From NCBI GenBank assembly GCA_965203685.1, contig OZ241908.1, positions 682,001 to 746,000 on the forward strand: a stretch of DNA of 64,000 nt, written 5' to 3'. The notes under the pieces are model-generated. The model was given only the letters and a program-made list of their open reading frames with translations. It ran no database searches and had not been told where the DNA came from. Shown piece by piece: positions 1 to 8,726 of this stretch (the stretch's first letter is position 1; each line of letters starts with the position of its first letter). This stretch comes from VXYL01 sp965203685. GTDB lineage: Bacteria; Pseudomonadota; Gammaproteobacteria; Pseudomonadales; Azotimanducaceae. Made by a program: the position numbers and the translations under genes.

Positions 1-2
1 CG

Positions 3-266
3 CCGGGCGAACCCCGCGTCATGGCGCTGACGGAAGTCCCGGGCCTCGCACCGCACCCGACGCCCCGACGGGGAACCATCGTGCTCCATGTGGACGATCT
101 GGATGCTGTCGTTGCCAAGGCCGAAGCGGGCGGCTACAAGGTCCACCCCGAGGAGAAGCTGTTGACCCACGATGGCCGTGTGGGCCGCGAGGTCGGTCTG
201 CACGACGCGGACGGGAACCTCGTGGTGATCTATCGCATCACCGGCCGGGTCGACGACGACGCGTGA
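3..266 (+). CDS. VOC-family (glyoxalase/dioxygenase fold) protein, 3' part only
   Basis: The reading frame is open to the left window edge, so only the C-terminal part is present; the internal ATG at 21 need not be the start. The fragment contains GTIVLHVDDLDAVVAKAEAGG followed by GREVGLHDADGNLVVIYR, the usual beta-alpha-beta signature and closing 'D.DGN...' strand of vicinal-oxygen-chelate proteins. The stop codon overlaps the GTG start of the MFS gene (GTGA), so the two are translationally coupled. Metal ligands in the missing half cannot be judged, so no substrate can be named. Confidence 0.7.
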   Translation, partial: PGEPRVMALTEVPGLAPHPTPRRGTIVLHVDDLDAVVAKAEAGGYKVHPEEKLLTHDGRVGREVGLHDADGNLVVIYRITGRVDDDA

Positions 267-1582
267 ACGCGCCAACGCCTTACCCGGCGGCGGCGCGGGC
301 CTGGTACACGGTCAGCCTGCTGACCATCGCCTACGTCGTCTCGTTCGTCGACCGCAACATCCTCGGGCTCCTCATCGACCCCATCAAGGCCGACCTCGAC
401 CTCACCGATTTCGAGATCGGCCTTCTCCTCGGCCCGGCGTTCGCGATCTTCTACGCGACGATGGGGCTGCCCCTCGGGTACCTCGCGGATCGCCGACGAC
501 GTACGTGGATCGTGGCGGCAGGCGTGGCGCTGTGGTCGGCTGCAACCGCCTTCTCGGGGCTGGCGCGCAATTTCGTGCAGATCTTCATTGCCCGAATGTC
601 CGTCGGCATCGGCGAGGCGACCTTGAGCCCCTGCGCCATGTCGCTGATTTCCGACTCGTTCCCCGAGGAACGGCGCGGCAAACCCATTGCCCTCTACTCC
701 AGCGCCATCTCCGTGGGGAGCGCGCTGGCGGCGCTGCTCGGCGCGGCCGTCCTGACCTGGGCCAACGCCAGCGAGGGCTTGGCGCTGCCTTACGTCGGTC
801 CGCTGGCGCCTTGGCAGGTCGCCTTCCTCACCGTCGGACTGCCCGGACTCCTGCTGGCCGTGCTTTTCCTCTTCGTCTCTGAGCCTAAGCGCATCGTCCC
901 GATCGAGGGCGGCCGCGGCTCGCACCTCGGGCACATGTTCCTGCACGTCGGCCGTCACCCGACCGTCTACCTGACCTTCGTCTCGATCTTCTGCGTCATG
1001 ACCATCGTGGCCTACAGCCACGGGTGGCTGGCCGTGACCTTCGCGCGCACTTACGGTTGGGCGGTGGAGGAATACGCGATCGCCAACGGCATTGCCTTGA
1101 TCATCGTGGGTCCGCTTTCGGTCAACTTCGCGGGTTGGCTGTCCGACCGCTACACCGCCCGCGGCCATCGTGACGCACCTCTCAAGATCGCGGTCCTGGG
1201 TCTCGTGATCGGCCTACCTCCCTCCATCGTCGGTCCCCTGATGGACTCCCCATGGCTCGCGTTCGGCCTCCTTGCATTCGGCAACGTCGGCCTGGCCTTC
1301 GTGTCTGCTACGGGCGTCACCGCGTTGCTCAACATCGCGCCGGCGCGCATCCGGGCGCAGTTGGTCGCGCTGTACTACATGGCCATCAGCCTCGCGGGGC
1401 TCATGCTGGGGCCGACGCTGGTGGGCGCATTGAACGACCTCGCGTTCGGCGTTGACGGCGTTCGCTACAGCGTCGCGTTATTGCCGCTGATCTTCGGCGT
1501 CCCCGTGTTGGCGATCGCACCTTGGACCTTGCGTCTCTACAGGCGCGCACTCGAGGCCGATGTCGGCGAAACCGCCCGCTGA
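263..1582 (+). CDS. Major facilitator superfamily (MFS) transporter
   Basis: This 439-residue protein has about twelve hydrophobic segments. The first is preceded by a short cytoplasmic tail, and the loop between helices 2 and 3 carries GYLADRRRR, the classic MFS motif A (G-x-L-a-D-r). The sequence SFVDRNILGLLIDPIK near residue 30 resembles the spinster/hexuronate-type MFS group that carries organic anions. It starts with GTG overlapping the stop of the VOC gene and ends 3 bp before the convergent leuD-like gene. Its place beside a catabolic island suggests uptake or export of a substrate or intermediate; the solute is unknown. Confidence 0.85.
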   Translation: MNAPTPYPAAARAWYTVSLLTIAYVVSFVDRNILGLLIDPIKADLDLTDFEIGLLLGPAFAIFYATMGLPLGYLADRRRRTWIVAAGVALWSAATAFSGLARNFVQIFIARMSVGIGEATLSPCAMSLISDSFPEERRGKPIALYSSAISVGSALAALLGAAVLTWANASEGLALPYVGPLAPWQVAFLTVGLPGLLLAVLFLFVSEPKRIVPIEGGRGSHLGHMFLHVGRHPTVYLTFVSIFCVMTIVAYSHGWLAVTFARTYGWAVEEYAIANGIALIIVGPLSVNFAGWLSDRYTARGHRDAPLKIAVLGLVIGLPPSIVGPLMDSPWLAFGLLAFGNVGLAFVSATGVTALLNIAPARIRAQLVALYYMAISLAGLMLGPTLVGALNDLAFGVDGVRYSVALLPLIFGVPVLAIAPWTLRLYRRALEADVGETAR

Positions 1583-1585
1583 CCG

Positions 1586-2206
1586 CTAAGGGAGTCGCGC
1601 CCAGGGATGGGTTCCGTAGCGGGCCGCCTCGAAGGCATCGATGTCGGATGCTTGGGTCTCGGTGAACGCGATTGGGTCGAGGCCCTCGAGCAGACGCCGT
1701 CGGTCTGCAACGCCGATGTCGAAACGGTAGCTGCCTTCGTGCGATGCGATGGTCATCATGGCTAGGTCGACGGTCAGGCGGTTGGCCTGGGGATCGGGCG
1801 TGGTGGAACCCGCGAGCGAGCGAACCGCGCGCGCGTCGAGCGCCGCCGGGAGGAGACCGTTGGCGATGCAGTTCTTGTGGAAGATCGGGCTGAAGCTGGG
1901 CGCCACGATGGCGCGGATCCCGAACTCCGACAGCGCCCACACCGCGTGTTCGCGGGACGACCCGCAACCGAAGTTGGCACCGGCGAGGAGGATCGAGGCG
2001 CCGGAGTAGGCCGGTTGGTTGAGCACGAAACCCGGATCGGGAATCCGCGACGGCACGTCGAGGTAGCGCCAGTCCGCGAAAAGGCCGGCCCCCAGTCCGT
2101 TCTTCGAAACCCGCCGCATTTCCCGGGATGGGATGATCGCATCGGTGTCGATATTGGTCCGTAGCAGCGGCGCGGCCACGCCCAGGTGCAAGGTGAACGG
2201 CTCCAT
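1586..2206 (-). CDS. leuD: LeuD-type (isopropylmalate/dimethylmalate) dehydratase small subunit
   Basis: The 206-residue product is full length for the swivel-domain small subunit of aconitase-family hydro-lyases. Family hallmarks include NIDTDAIIPSR near the N-terminus, ANFGCGSSREHAVWAL in the substrate-binding region and FSPIFHKNCIANGLLP. It lies 3 bp downstream of the large-subunit gene on the same strand. In leucine synthesis LeuCD isomerises 2- to 3-isopropylmalate, but no leuA or leuB is nearby and the surroundings are catabolic. A related reaction such as (di)methylmalate dehydration is therefore equally possible. The fold assignment is firm; the substrate is inference. Confidence 0.88.
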   Translation of the reverse strand: MEPFTLHLGVAAPLLRTNIDTDAIIPSREMRRVSKNGLGAGLFADWRYLDVPSRIPDPGFVLNQPAYSGASILLAGANFGCGSSREHAVWALSEFGIRAIVAPSFSPIFHKNCIANGLLPAALDARAVRSLAGSTTPDPQANRLTVDLAMMTIASHEGSYRFDIGVADRRRLLEGLDPIAFTETQASDIDAFEAARYGTHPWARLP

Positions 2207-2209
2207 CGT

Positions 2210-3643
2210 CTATAGCTCTTTCGGATGCGTGATCCGACCGCGCACCGCGGACGCCGCCACGACCAACGGGCTTGCCAAGTGCGAACGTGTGCCGGGGCCT
2301 TGGCGGTTCTCGAAGTTGCGGTTGGTCGTGGTCATCACCCGCTTGCCCGTGCCGAAGGTCTCGCCGCCGGCGTAGAAGCACATCGAACAGCCAGGTTCCC
2401 GCCACTCGAACCCGGCATCCCGGAACACCCGGTCGAGACCCTCCGCCTCGGCCGCGCGCTTGACCTTGCCGGAACCAGGCACACAGACCGCCGAGACCCC
2501 CCTCGCGACCCGCCGGTTGCACAGTACGCTCGCTGCAGCCCTGAGGTCGCTCAACCGCGAGTTCGTGCAGGATCCGATGAATGCCGCGTCGACCGGGATG
2601 CCGGCGATTGGCGACCCGGCCTCCAATCCCGCGTAGGCCAATGCCTGGTGCGCGGCGGCGTCGGCCGGCTGGGGAACTCGCTCGTCGATGTTGATGCCGT
2701 GTTCCGGCGACGTGCCCCAAGTGACCCGGGGTTCGAGCCGACCGACATCGAACCGGATGGTGCGATCCGGCTCGGCTCCCCCGTCCGAGGCGAGCGACCG
2801 CCAATAGTCGAGGGGTGGATCGCCGGGGCAGTAGGCAGCCCGTGTCGACTGCGCGAACACCTGCTCATCGGGATTCACCAAGGCCGTCACGGCACCGAAT
2901 TCCGCCGCCATGTTGCACAGCGTCATTCGACCGTCGAGTGACAGCGCGGTCACCGCATCGCCGCTGAACTCCACCGCTGCCCCTTTGCCGCCGGCAACGC
3001 CGTGCTCGGCGATCAGGCCGAGCGCGAAGTCCTTCGCGGTCACGAACGGACCCGCGGTACCGTGCATCACGACCGTTAGGCTGCTGGGTTTTTGGAGGCG
3101 CAACGTCGACGTGGCGAGGACATGCTCGGCCTCGCTCGTGCCGATCCCGAGCGCCAACGCTCCCAGCGCGCCGAGCGTGCAGGTGTGGGAGTCCGAGCAG
3201 GCGATGCTCAAGCCCGGCAACGCAATGCCCTGTTCGGCGCTCACTAGGTGGCAGATGCCCTGATCCTCGTCCCCGACGTCGAACAACCGCAGGCCGAACG
3301 CATCGGCGTGATGGCGCGTGGCGACGATGAACTCGCGACCGCCGGGAACGCGGGTCTCGTCGCCGCGACCGGTCGTGGTGTCAACGATGTGGTCGACAAC
3401 GCAGAACGCGTGTTCCGGGCGACGGACGGTCCGAGAGTCGTTCCGGAGGGCATCGAGGGCGATGCTTCCCGTCCGCTCGTGCACCACGACCCGGTCGATG
3501 TAGAGCAACCCTTCCCCGTTGTCGTCGATGGCGATGCAGTGGCTGTCCCAGAGCTTGTCGAAGAGCGTCCGCGCGCCCCTCGGGCGGGCAACCCGCTGCA
3601 TCGATCCGCTGGCTTGCCGGATACCTCTCCGGACCGGACCCAT
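2210..3643 (-). CDS. leuC: LeuC-type (isopropylmalate/dimethylmalate) dehydratase large subunit
   Basis: The aconitase-family large subunit begins with the typical RTLFDKLWDSHCI. The iron-sulfur ligands are visible as IGSCTNSR and, later, EPGCSMCFYAGG, followed by TTTNRNFENRQGPGTRSHLASP. The ATG at 3643 gives 477 residues and has a G-rich Shine-Dalgarno-like stretch upstream; an in-frame ATG at 3601 would give 463 residues, nearer the family norm. Longer reading upstream would run through the divergent promoter and is unlikely. The gene is paired with the small subunit and is divergent from the aldehyde dehydrogenase gene. See the small subunit for the doubt about substrate. Confidence 0.87.
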   Translation of the reverse strand: MGPVRRGIRQASGSMQRVARPRGARTLFDKLWDSHCIAIDDNGEGLLYIDRVVVHERTGSIALDALRNDSRTVRRPEHAFCVVDHIVDTTTGRGDETRVPGGREFIVATRHHADAFGLRLFDVGDEDQGICHLVSAEQGIALPGLSIACSDSHTCTLGALGALALGIGTSEAEHVLATSTLRLQKPSSLTVVMHGTAGPFVTAKDFALGLIAEHGVAGGKGAAVEFSGDAVTALSLDGRMTLCNMAAEFGAVTALVNPDEQVFAQSTRAAYCPGDPPLDYWRSLASDGGAEPDRTIRFDVGRLEPRVTWGTSPEHGINIDERVPQPADAAAHQALAYAGLEAGSPIAGIPVDAAFIGSCTNSRLSDLRAAASVLCNRRVARGVSAVCVPGSGKVKRAAEAEGLDRVFRDAGFEWREPGCSMCFYAGGETFGTGKRVMTTTNRNFENRQGPGTRSHLASPLVVAASAVRGRITHPKEL

Positions 3644-3677
3644 CGTGCCCACCCCCGACTTGCGGGAACTAGATAGA

Positions 3678-3696
3678 TATAATGATACGTCATTAT
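3678..3696. promoter_or_regulatory. Divergent promoter with palindromic operator
   Basis: The AT-rich spacer between the LeuC-type and aldehyde dehydrogenase genes contains ATAATGATACGTCATTAT (3679-3696), perfect 7-bp arms ATAATGA/TCATTAT around a 4-bp centre. A perfect TATAAT box (3678-3683) overlaps its left arm. The right arm touches the ATG of the plus-strand gene. I see no good Shine-Dalgarno before that ATG, so the message may be leaderless or nearly so. A dimeric repressor bound here would block both directions; no regulator gene is recognisable in the island. Confidence 0.55.
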
Positions 3697-5122
3697 GAGT
3701 AATTGGATGGAGGTGGCGCCGCCACGCCGCGATGCGGCGGCCTACCGATACGAACCGCACACGCCTGACGAGGTGGCGAACGTCGCCGCCGAGTTGTGCA
3801 CGGCGGCGGCGGCATGGTGGGCCGCGGGCGTCGAGCATCGCCTCGGCGTTCTCGCCGCTTGGCAGGCCGCGCTCGCCGATGCACGCGGCGCGATCCTCGA
3901 TGCATTGGTGGCGGACACCGGGAGAGCCCTGCTTGCGGCCTCGGAACTCGATGCGGCGCTGCGGAGGATCGACCACTGGGTGGCGAAAGCGCCGGCCCTG
4001 CTGAACGAGAGGTCGTCTGGCGCGTCGACGATGGCACCGACGGTCGAGTACCGACACCGCGTCTCGCCGCTCGGCCTCGTGGGTGTGATTGGTCCTTGGA
4101 ACTTCCCCCTCCTGCTACCGCTCATCGACGCCGTACCGGCTCTCGCCGCAGGGTGCCCGGTGCTGGTCAAACCAAGCGAGTTCACGCCGCGATTCGTCGA
4201 ACCTCTGGCGCAAGCATTGTCCGGCGTTCCCGAGCTGTCCAAGGTGCTCGCCCTTGTCCGCGGCGGGCGCGAAACCGGCGAAGCCGTCGTGGACAACGTC
4301 GACGCCATCTGCTTCACCGGCAGCGTGCCGACCGGACGCCGGGTAGGCGCCCGCGCGGGCGGGCGACTGATCCCGGCGTTCTTGGAACTCGGCGGCAAGG
4401 ATCCGCTGATCGTCCTCGCCGATGCCGATCTCGGCACGGCAGTCGCCGTTGCCCTGCGGGGCTCGGTGATTGCAGCCGGGCAAGCCTGCCAGTCCATCGA
4501 GCGCGTTTACGTTCACGAGTCGCTGTTCGAGGAATTCGTGGCACGCCTGGTCCAAGCCGCAGATCGAGTCGAACCGAATCTCGAACGCGTCGACGCGGGC
4601 CACATCGGGCCGTTCATCGGCCCCCGGCAGGGCGAGGTGGTCGCGGCGCAACTCGAAGATGCGCGGGCCCGGGGAGCGGTACAGCACTGCGGCGGCCTCG
4701 TCCGTCGCGGCGGTGCCGTCTGGTGCCGTCCCGTCGTTTTGACGGGCGTGGACCACAGTATGCGCCTCTACCGCGACGAGACCTTCGGTCCCGTCATGCC
4801 CGTCATGCCGTTCGCCGACGACGCCGAAGCGGTCCGGTTGGCCAATAGCTCGACCTTCGGGCTGTCTGCGGCAGTCCTCGGAGAACTAGGCCACGCGCTC
4901 GCGGTTGCCGGGCAACTGAACGTCGGCGCGGTCAGCGTCAACGACGCTGGGCTCACAAGCTCCGTGGGCGACGTGGAGAAGGACTCCCGCGGCGTCTCGG
5001 GGGTTGGGCCCTCGCGCATGGGCGACAGCGGGCTCAAGCGTTTCCTGCGTCGGCAGGCACTTCTCGTCCAGACCGCGACACCGCTGCCGATCGATGCGTT
5101 CAAAGAGACCCCGTCCGGCTGA
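3695..5122 (+). CDS. NAD(P)-dependent aldehyde dehydrogenase
   Basis: This 475-residue ALDH-superfamily enzyme oxidises an aldehyde to the acid. Visible landmarks are the cofactor-binding PWNFPLLLPLIDAVPALAAG and VLVKPSE, the FTGSVPTGRRVG loop, the general-base glutamate in LELGGKDP (E231) and the nucleophile in AGQACQSIE (C265). RDETFGPVMPVMPF near the C-terminus is also typical. The start ATG at 3695 abuts the operator; a second in-frame ATG lies at 3707. It is divergent from leuCD and convergent with the MDR gene, and probably belongs to the same catabolic regulon. The aldehyde substrate is unknown. Confidence 0.9.
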   Translation: MSNWMEVAPPRRDAAAYRYEPHTPDEVANVAAELCTAAAAWWAAGVEHRLGVLAAWQAALADARGAILDALVADTGRALLAASELDAALRRIDHWVAKAPALLNERSSGASTMAPTVEYRHRVSPLGLVGVIGPWNFPLLLPLIDAVPALAAGCPVLVKPSEFTPRFVEPLAQALSGVPELSKVLALVRGGRETGEAVVDNVDAICFTGSVPTGRRVGARAGGRLIPAFLELGGKDPLIVLADADLGTAVAVALRGSVIAAGQACQSIERVYVHESLFEEFVARLVQAADRVEPNLERVDAGHIGPFIGPRQGEVVAAQLEDARARGAVQHCGGLVRRGGAVWCRPVVLTGVDHSMRLYRDETFGPVMPVMPFADDAEAVRLANSSTFGLSAAVLGELGHALAVAGQLNVGAVSVNDAGLTSSVGDVEKDSRGVSGVGPSRMGDSGLKRFLRRQALLVQTATPLPIDAFKETPSG

Positions 5123-5149
5123 TGAGGGTTGGCCGCGCCGGCGTAGTGC

Positions 5150-6142
5150 CTACGGTGCGACCCTGACGAGTGTTTTGCCGAACGTCTCGCCCGCCATCAG
5201 GGCGCAGAAGGCGCCGGGCGCCTCGGCCAGTCCTGCAAAGACATGCTCCTTGAAGCTGAGTGTGCCGGCCGCGACGCGTGCGCCGAGATCGGCTTCCATG
5301 TCCGCACGCAAGTCTTCGTGGTCGTAGACCACGAGGCCGCTGACGGTGGCCCGGGCACGAATGATCAACCCGGGATTGGGGCCGGGCGGGGCCTCGTCAC
5401 CGTTGTACTGGTCCATCAGGCCGCAGAGCACAACGCGGGCGTTCGTGGCGAGCCGTTCCATGGCGGCTTGGAGCATGTCGCCACCGACATTGTCGAAGTA
5501 GGCGTCGATGCCGCTTGGACATGCGGTGTCCATGGCTTGGCGCAGGCTTTGGCGCCGCCGGTCGATGGCCACGTCGAAGCCGGCCTCGTCGTGCAGCCAA
5601 CGGCACTTCTCGGGACTGCCGACGACACCCACGACGCGTGCACCGGCCGCCTTGCACAACTGGCCGACCGTGGCGCCGACGGGGCCCGAGGCGGCTGAGA
5701 CGAGGATTGTCTGCCCCGGTTGCGGTCGCAATAGGCGCGTTACGCCGGCGTAGGCAGTCAGTCCGGGCATGCCGAGTACGCCGAGGGCGAGGGACGGGGG
5801 ATCGATCCCGTCCGGAATGGGCGCGAGTTGTTCGGCGCCAAGCCGTACGCGGAGCTGCCAGGGGCCGAAGGCGCGTACTAGGTCCCCGGTACGAAAAGAG
5901 CCGGCATCCTCCACGATGCGCAGCACGAGTTCGCTGGACATCGATTCGCCTGCGGCGATGGGGGAGGCGATGTGCCTCCCGCTCAGTCGGCCCCGCAGGT
6001 AGGGATCAACGGAGACGTAGAGCACCTCGCAGAGCACGCCCGGACCATCCGTTGGCGGTGCTGGTTGCAAGGCGAAGTCGGACAGTGCCGGTGGCCCTCG
6101 CGGCGGGCGGGCGACGACGACCCGGGTGTTCGCGTCGGTCAT
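5150..6142 (-). CDS. NADP-dependent MDR oxidoreductase (CurA/leukotriene B4 dehydrogenase-like)
   Basis: The 330-residue zinc-independent medium-chain reductase contains VSVDPYLRGRLSG in the catalytic domain and the Rossmann motif SAASGPVGATVGQLCKAAGA, followed by DAYFDNVGGDML, all typical of the 2-alkenal/prostaglandin reductase branch. These enzymes reduce the C=C bond of enones or enals with NADPH. The ATG at 6142 was chosen because it overlaps the stop of the upstream VOC gene (ATGA). It is the last gene of a four-gene minus-strand operon. Reduction of an unsaturated intermediate of the neighbouring pathway is a reasonable guess. Confidence 0.85.
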   Translation of the reverse strand: MTDANTRVVVARPPRGPPALSDFALQPAPPTDGPGVLCEVLYVSVDPYLRGRLSGRHIASPIAAGESMSSELVLRIVEDAGSFRTGDLVRAFGPWQLRVRLGAEQLAPIPDGIDPPSLALGVLGMPGLTAYAGVTRLLRPQPGQTILVSAASGPVGATVGQLCKAAGARVVGVVGSPEKCRWLHDEAGFDVAIDRRRQSLRQAMDTACPSGIDAYFDNVGGDMLQAAMERLATNARVVLCGLMDQYNGDEAPPGPNPGLIIRARATVSGLVVYDHEDLRADMEADLGARVAAGTLSFKEHVFAGLAEAPGAFCALMAGETFGKTLVRVAP

Positions 6143-7032
6143 CCGACCTCCACGACTTCGAACAACGTGCCGTCGGGACCGGCAAGCGTGAAGCTTCGTC
6201 GACCGTCGTAGATCCTGCCTGCCTGGACACTCGGGGTGGCGATGCGCGAACCGTCGCCGGCATCGATCCTGGACTGGAGCAGCGTCGTGATGGCGATGCC
6301 GGGTGGAAGTTGTCCCTCGTGCCGGGGTCGCGGGCCCGCTCGGCAGGGCATCTGGTCCACCTGCAGGAAGACGTCCCCCCGGTCGGCCATGGTCGAGACC
6401 GTGAAGATCCGCGACGGCGATGTACCGAAGGCGTTGGCGAGCATCGTGTATGCGATCTCCATTTTCGCCCGGCCCACGACGATGCCGAGGTGGCGGACCA
6501 TCCACCGTTGCGCCGCCGCCATGTCGCTCGCGGCCAGGACGGTGATGAAGAGGCGGTCGACGAGGGACCGGGCCCGGGGCAGGTAGAACCCGGGCGGGTC
6601 GGCGTCGATCTGGGTCAGGTAGCAGACCTCACCGTCCGGCCCCTGGATCTGCATTGCCTGGATGCCGTCGAGACCGTCGATGGGACGGGGCTCGCCGAGA
6701 ACGGTGAATGGCGAGTCCCGCAGGCGTTCGGCCACGGCAATGACGTCGGTGACGCAGAACTCGAGGGCGGCCCAGCCATAGGTGACGAGCGGGACGAATC
6801 CCGCGACCGGCGACGACTCGACAAACCGTAGGTAGACGTCGGCCCCGGACACCGGCTGCAACACCGCGTAGGCGCTCCCTGCCGCCCTCGGCGTGCCCCA
6901 GGCTTCGGCGAGCGCGGGCGCGATTGCCCCGGTTTCGACGGTGCAGTAGCCCAGGTATCGCTCGTAGAGTTGGCGGCTCGCGTCGAGGTCGGCAACGCCG
7001 ACCGTGCCGGCGCGCAGGCGGTTCAAGGGCAC
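6139..7032 (-). CDS. Two-module VOC-family protein (glyoxalase/dioxygenase-like)
   Basis: The product of about 297 residues contains two successive VOC modules. The first opens with AGTVGVADLDASRQLYERYLG and ends in IQGPDGEVCYLTQ; the second opens with DRLFITVLAASDMAAAQRWM and ends in TLAGPDGTLFEVVEV. A GTG at 7032 is taken as start because the preceding gene ends at 7061; longer reading would overlap it and carries an arginine-rich, non-VOC leader. Pseudo-symmetric two-module VOC proteins include extradiol dioxygenases and dioxygenase-like binding proteins. Metal ligands cannot be assigned with confidence, so the reaction is left open. Confidence 0.75.
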   Translation of the reverse strand: MPLNRLRAGTVGVADLDASRQLYERYLGYCTVETGAIAPALAEAWGTPRAAGSAYAVLQPVSGADVYLRFVESSPVAGFVPLVTYGWAALEFCVTDVIAVAERLRDSPFTVLGEPRPIDGLDGIQAMQIQGPDGEVCYLTQIDADPPGFYLPRARSLVDRLFITVLAASDMAAAQRWMVRHLGIVVGRAKMEIAYTMLANAFGTSPSRIFTVSTMADRGDVFLQVDQMPCRAGPRPRHEGQLPPGIAITTLLQSRIDAGDGSRIATPSVQAGRIYDGRRSFTLAGPDGTLFEVVEVG

Positions 7033-7060
7033 ACCTTCTCGGATCCGCCGACGGCGCCTG

Positions 7061-7441
7061 TCACTCGTCGTCGACCATGGCATCGCCCGCTTCTTCGGAT
7101 GAGGGCTCGTCCGTGCCCAAGGCCTCGACCTCCTGCTGAACGATGCGCAGCACCCGGGCGATGTATTCCTGCGTCCAGCGACCCCGTTCGGCCTGCTGCG
7201 CGGGCGTCGGCTCGAAGCGTTCGACATCGGCCTTGGTGATGCTGCCCCGGGCTTCGAGCAGCGCCTCGAGCGTGTCTAGCCGCTGGCGCAGAACAGCGAG
7301 CTCTGCCGCCACCGCCATGGTGATCGACAGTACGCGTTCGACGTCGGGGTCGCGGAAGAAGTACGGCCGCTTGCCCTTCGCCTTGGCGCCGGCAAGCCGG
7401 ATGGGGTCCTCGAGTTCGCGCCATGGGGATTCGTCGGGCAT
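7061..7441 (-). CDS. Hypothetical protein, coiled-coil rich, 126 aa
   Basis: I do not recognise the family. The N-terminal third is basic with RDPDVERVLSITMAVAAELA; the middle has a leucine-rich helical stretch (VLRQRLDTLEALLEARG), and the C-terminus is very acidic (SSEEAGDAMVDDE). There is no signal peptide or membrane segment, so it is probably a cytoplasmic helical protein. It sits between the methyltransferase and VOC genes on the same strand, with an 18-bp upstream gap, so it is very likely co-transcribed. An accessory or subunit role for one of its neighbours is possible but not shown. Confidence 0.65.
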   Translation of the reverse strand: MPDESPWRELEDPIRLAGAKAKGKRPYFFRDPDVERVLSITMAVAAELAVLRQRLDTLEALLEARGSITKADVERFEPTPAQQAERGRWTQEYIARVLRIVQQEVEALGTDEPSSEEAGDAMVDDE

Positions 7442-7459
7442 CGCCGCTTGCCGCGATCG

Positions 7460-8662
7460 TCAGGTGCGGATCCGAGCGCCGGTGATCTGCCAAGCCGGTT
7501 TTCGACCGTAGTCCTCGGCGTCGTCGCATGCGACGTCCGCGAAACCGTCGCTGTCGACCACCGCCACGACGTTGCCGTGGATCAACTCCTCAGGGGCGAA
7601 TCCGGCGGCCACCATGAGGGCGTCGAGGTCGATCTGGTGCAGCTTGGTCCAGAAAGGCTCGTTGTTGTTGAACGCGTCCCAATCGCGCATGGCCTGCTCC
7701 AAGAGCGGCATGCCGGCGTCGTAGCGGGGTTGTTCGAGGTGGATGACGAGGCCGCCGGGCGCGATCAGCCGTCGACACTCGGCCATGATCCGGCGTAGTG
7801 CCGGCAGCGAGGTCTCATGCAGGAACATCGTGCTCTGGATCCAATCGAAGCTCCCATCGTCGAATTCGGCCAGGTCGGTCGCATCGGCCTGCACGAAAGC
7901 CACGGTCGCGATGCCGAGCGCCGCCGCGCGTGCCGCTCCGTAACGCAGCATCGGTGCCGCCACGTCCACCGCGACGACTTCGGCGTCCGGAAACGCCGCC
8001 GCGATGGGCAGCACGTTGTGCCCTAAGCCGCAGCCGATGTCGAGGATGCGCGCCGGCCGGAATTCCGGGAAATGCTGGGCCAGGTAGCGCACCACGCCGC
8101 GGCCGCCGCCGTCGGTGTAGCGGCCGAGCATTCCGGCCGTGGTGACGAACATGCCGGAATCGTAGTTGGCAGCGGCGCTCACGTCGTCCGCGCAGCGTTC
8201 GCCGTGATAGCTGCCCGGCATGCAGTGGTGGTCGACGGCGGTCAGGTAGTTCGGCATGGGCAGGTCGGCGTTCAACTTGAGCCTTTGGCCGGCGACCGCA
8301 GCACGGGTCTTCGCGACCAGCGTGCCAAGCTGTGCGAGGACCACCGACAGGCCGGCCTGTTGGCGCATCTCCATGGAATTGCGGCGTAGCGCACTCCAGG
8401 TCTGGTAGATGGCATTGTCGGCGAGCGACTTGCGGACCTCGTGGCGGTCCTTCGGTACGCGACCGTTCTCGGCAGCGAACGTCGGCTCGACCTGGCGACG
8501 GTAGGCCGTCTCTACGCCCGGCATCACCCGGGTTGCCAAGTGGCGGTTGAGGTGCGCAAGGAAGTTGTAGCGCTCGGTCTGATCGTGGCCGGTGACTGGA
8601 AACACCGCGTGTCGCCCGACCAAGCGGTAGTCGGGAGGTCCGTCGTATTGCCCGTGCGCCAT
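7460..8662 (-). CDS. Class I SAM-dependent methyltransferase
   Basis: The 400-residue protein has a C-terminal Rossmann-type methyltransferase domain from about residue 200. Motif I is ARILDIGCGLGHNVLPIA, followed by DAEVVAVDVAAPML (motif II), FVQADATDLAEFDDGSFD (motif III region) and RLIAPGGLVIHLEQPR. The N-terminal 190 residues are a helical domain I cannot place; it may bind the acceptor. The ATG at 8662 faces the long degradation operon across a 120-bp divergent promoter. As first gene of the minus operon it probably acts on the same substrate class; the acceptor is unknown. Confidence 0.82.
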   Translation of the reverse strand: MAHGQYDGPPDYRLVGRHAVFPVTGHDQTERYNFLAHLNRHLATRVMPGVETAYRRQVEPTFAAENGRVPKDRHEVRKSLADNAIYQTWSALRRNSMEMRQQAGLSVVLAQLGTLVAKTRAAVAGQRLKLNADLPMPNYLTAVDHHCMPGSYHGERCADDVSAAANYDSGMFVTTAGMLGRYTDGGGRGVVRYLAQHFPEFRPARILDIGCGLGHNVLPIAAAFPDAEVVAVDVAAPMLRYGAARAAALGIATVAFVQADATDLAEFDDGSFDWIQSTMFLHETSLPALRRIMAECRRLIAPGGLVIHLEQPRYDAGMPLLEQAMRDWDAFNNNEPFWTKLHQIDLDALMVAAGFAPEELIHGNVVAVVDSDGFADVACDDAEDYGRKPAWQITGARIRT

Positions 8663-8695
8663 GTGCCTGACCGAGAGTCGCGGGGCTCGCGTTGC

Positions 8696-8726
8696 ACTAA
8701 TGTCCTATTAGTATATCATTATGTCC
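8696..8726. promoter_or_regulatory. AT-rich divergent regulatory region with inverted repeat
   Basis: The spacer between the methyltransferase and CE4 hydrolase genes holds ACTAAT-N5-ATTAGT (8696-8712), perfect 6-bp arms, directly followed by TATATCATTATG. The hexamer ATGTCC occurs at both ends of the element (8700-8705 and 8721-8726). The octamer TCATTATG is shared with the palindrome before the aldehyde dehydrogenase gene. This is the probable control point for both operons; the binding protein is not known. Confidence 0.45.

Noticed and set aside
2210..4057. Longer start for the LeuC-type gene.
   Set aside because: The extra 138 residues are Arg-rich, lack LeuC similarity, and cover the divergent promoter and the start of the aldehyde dehydrogenase gene.
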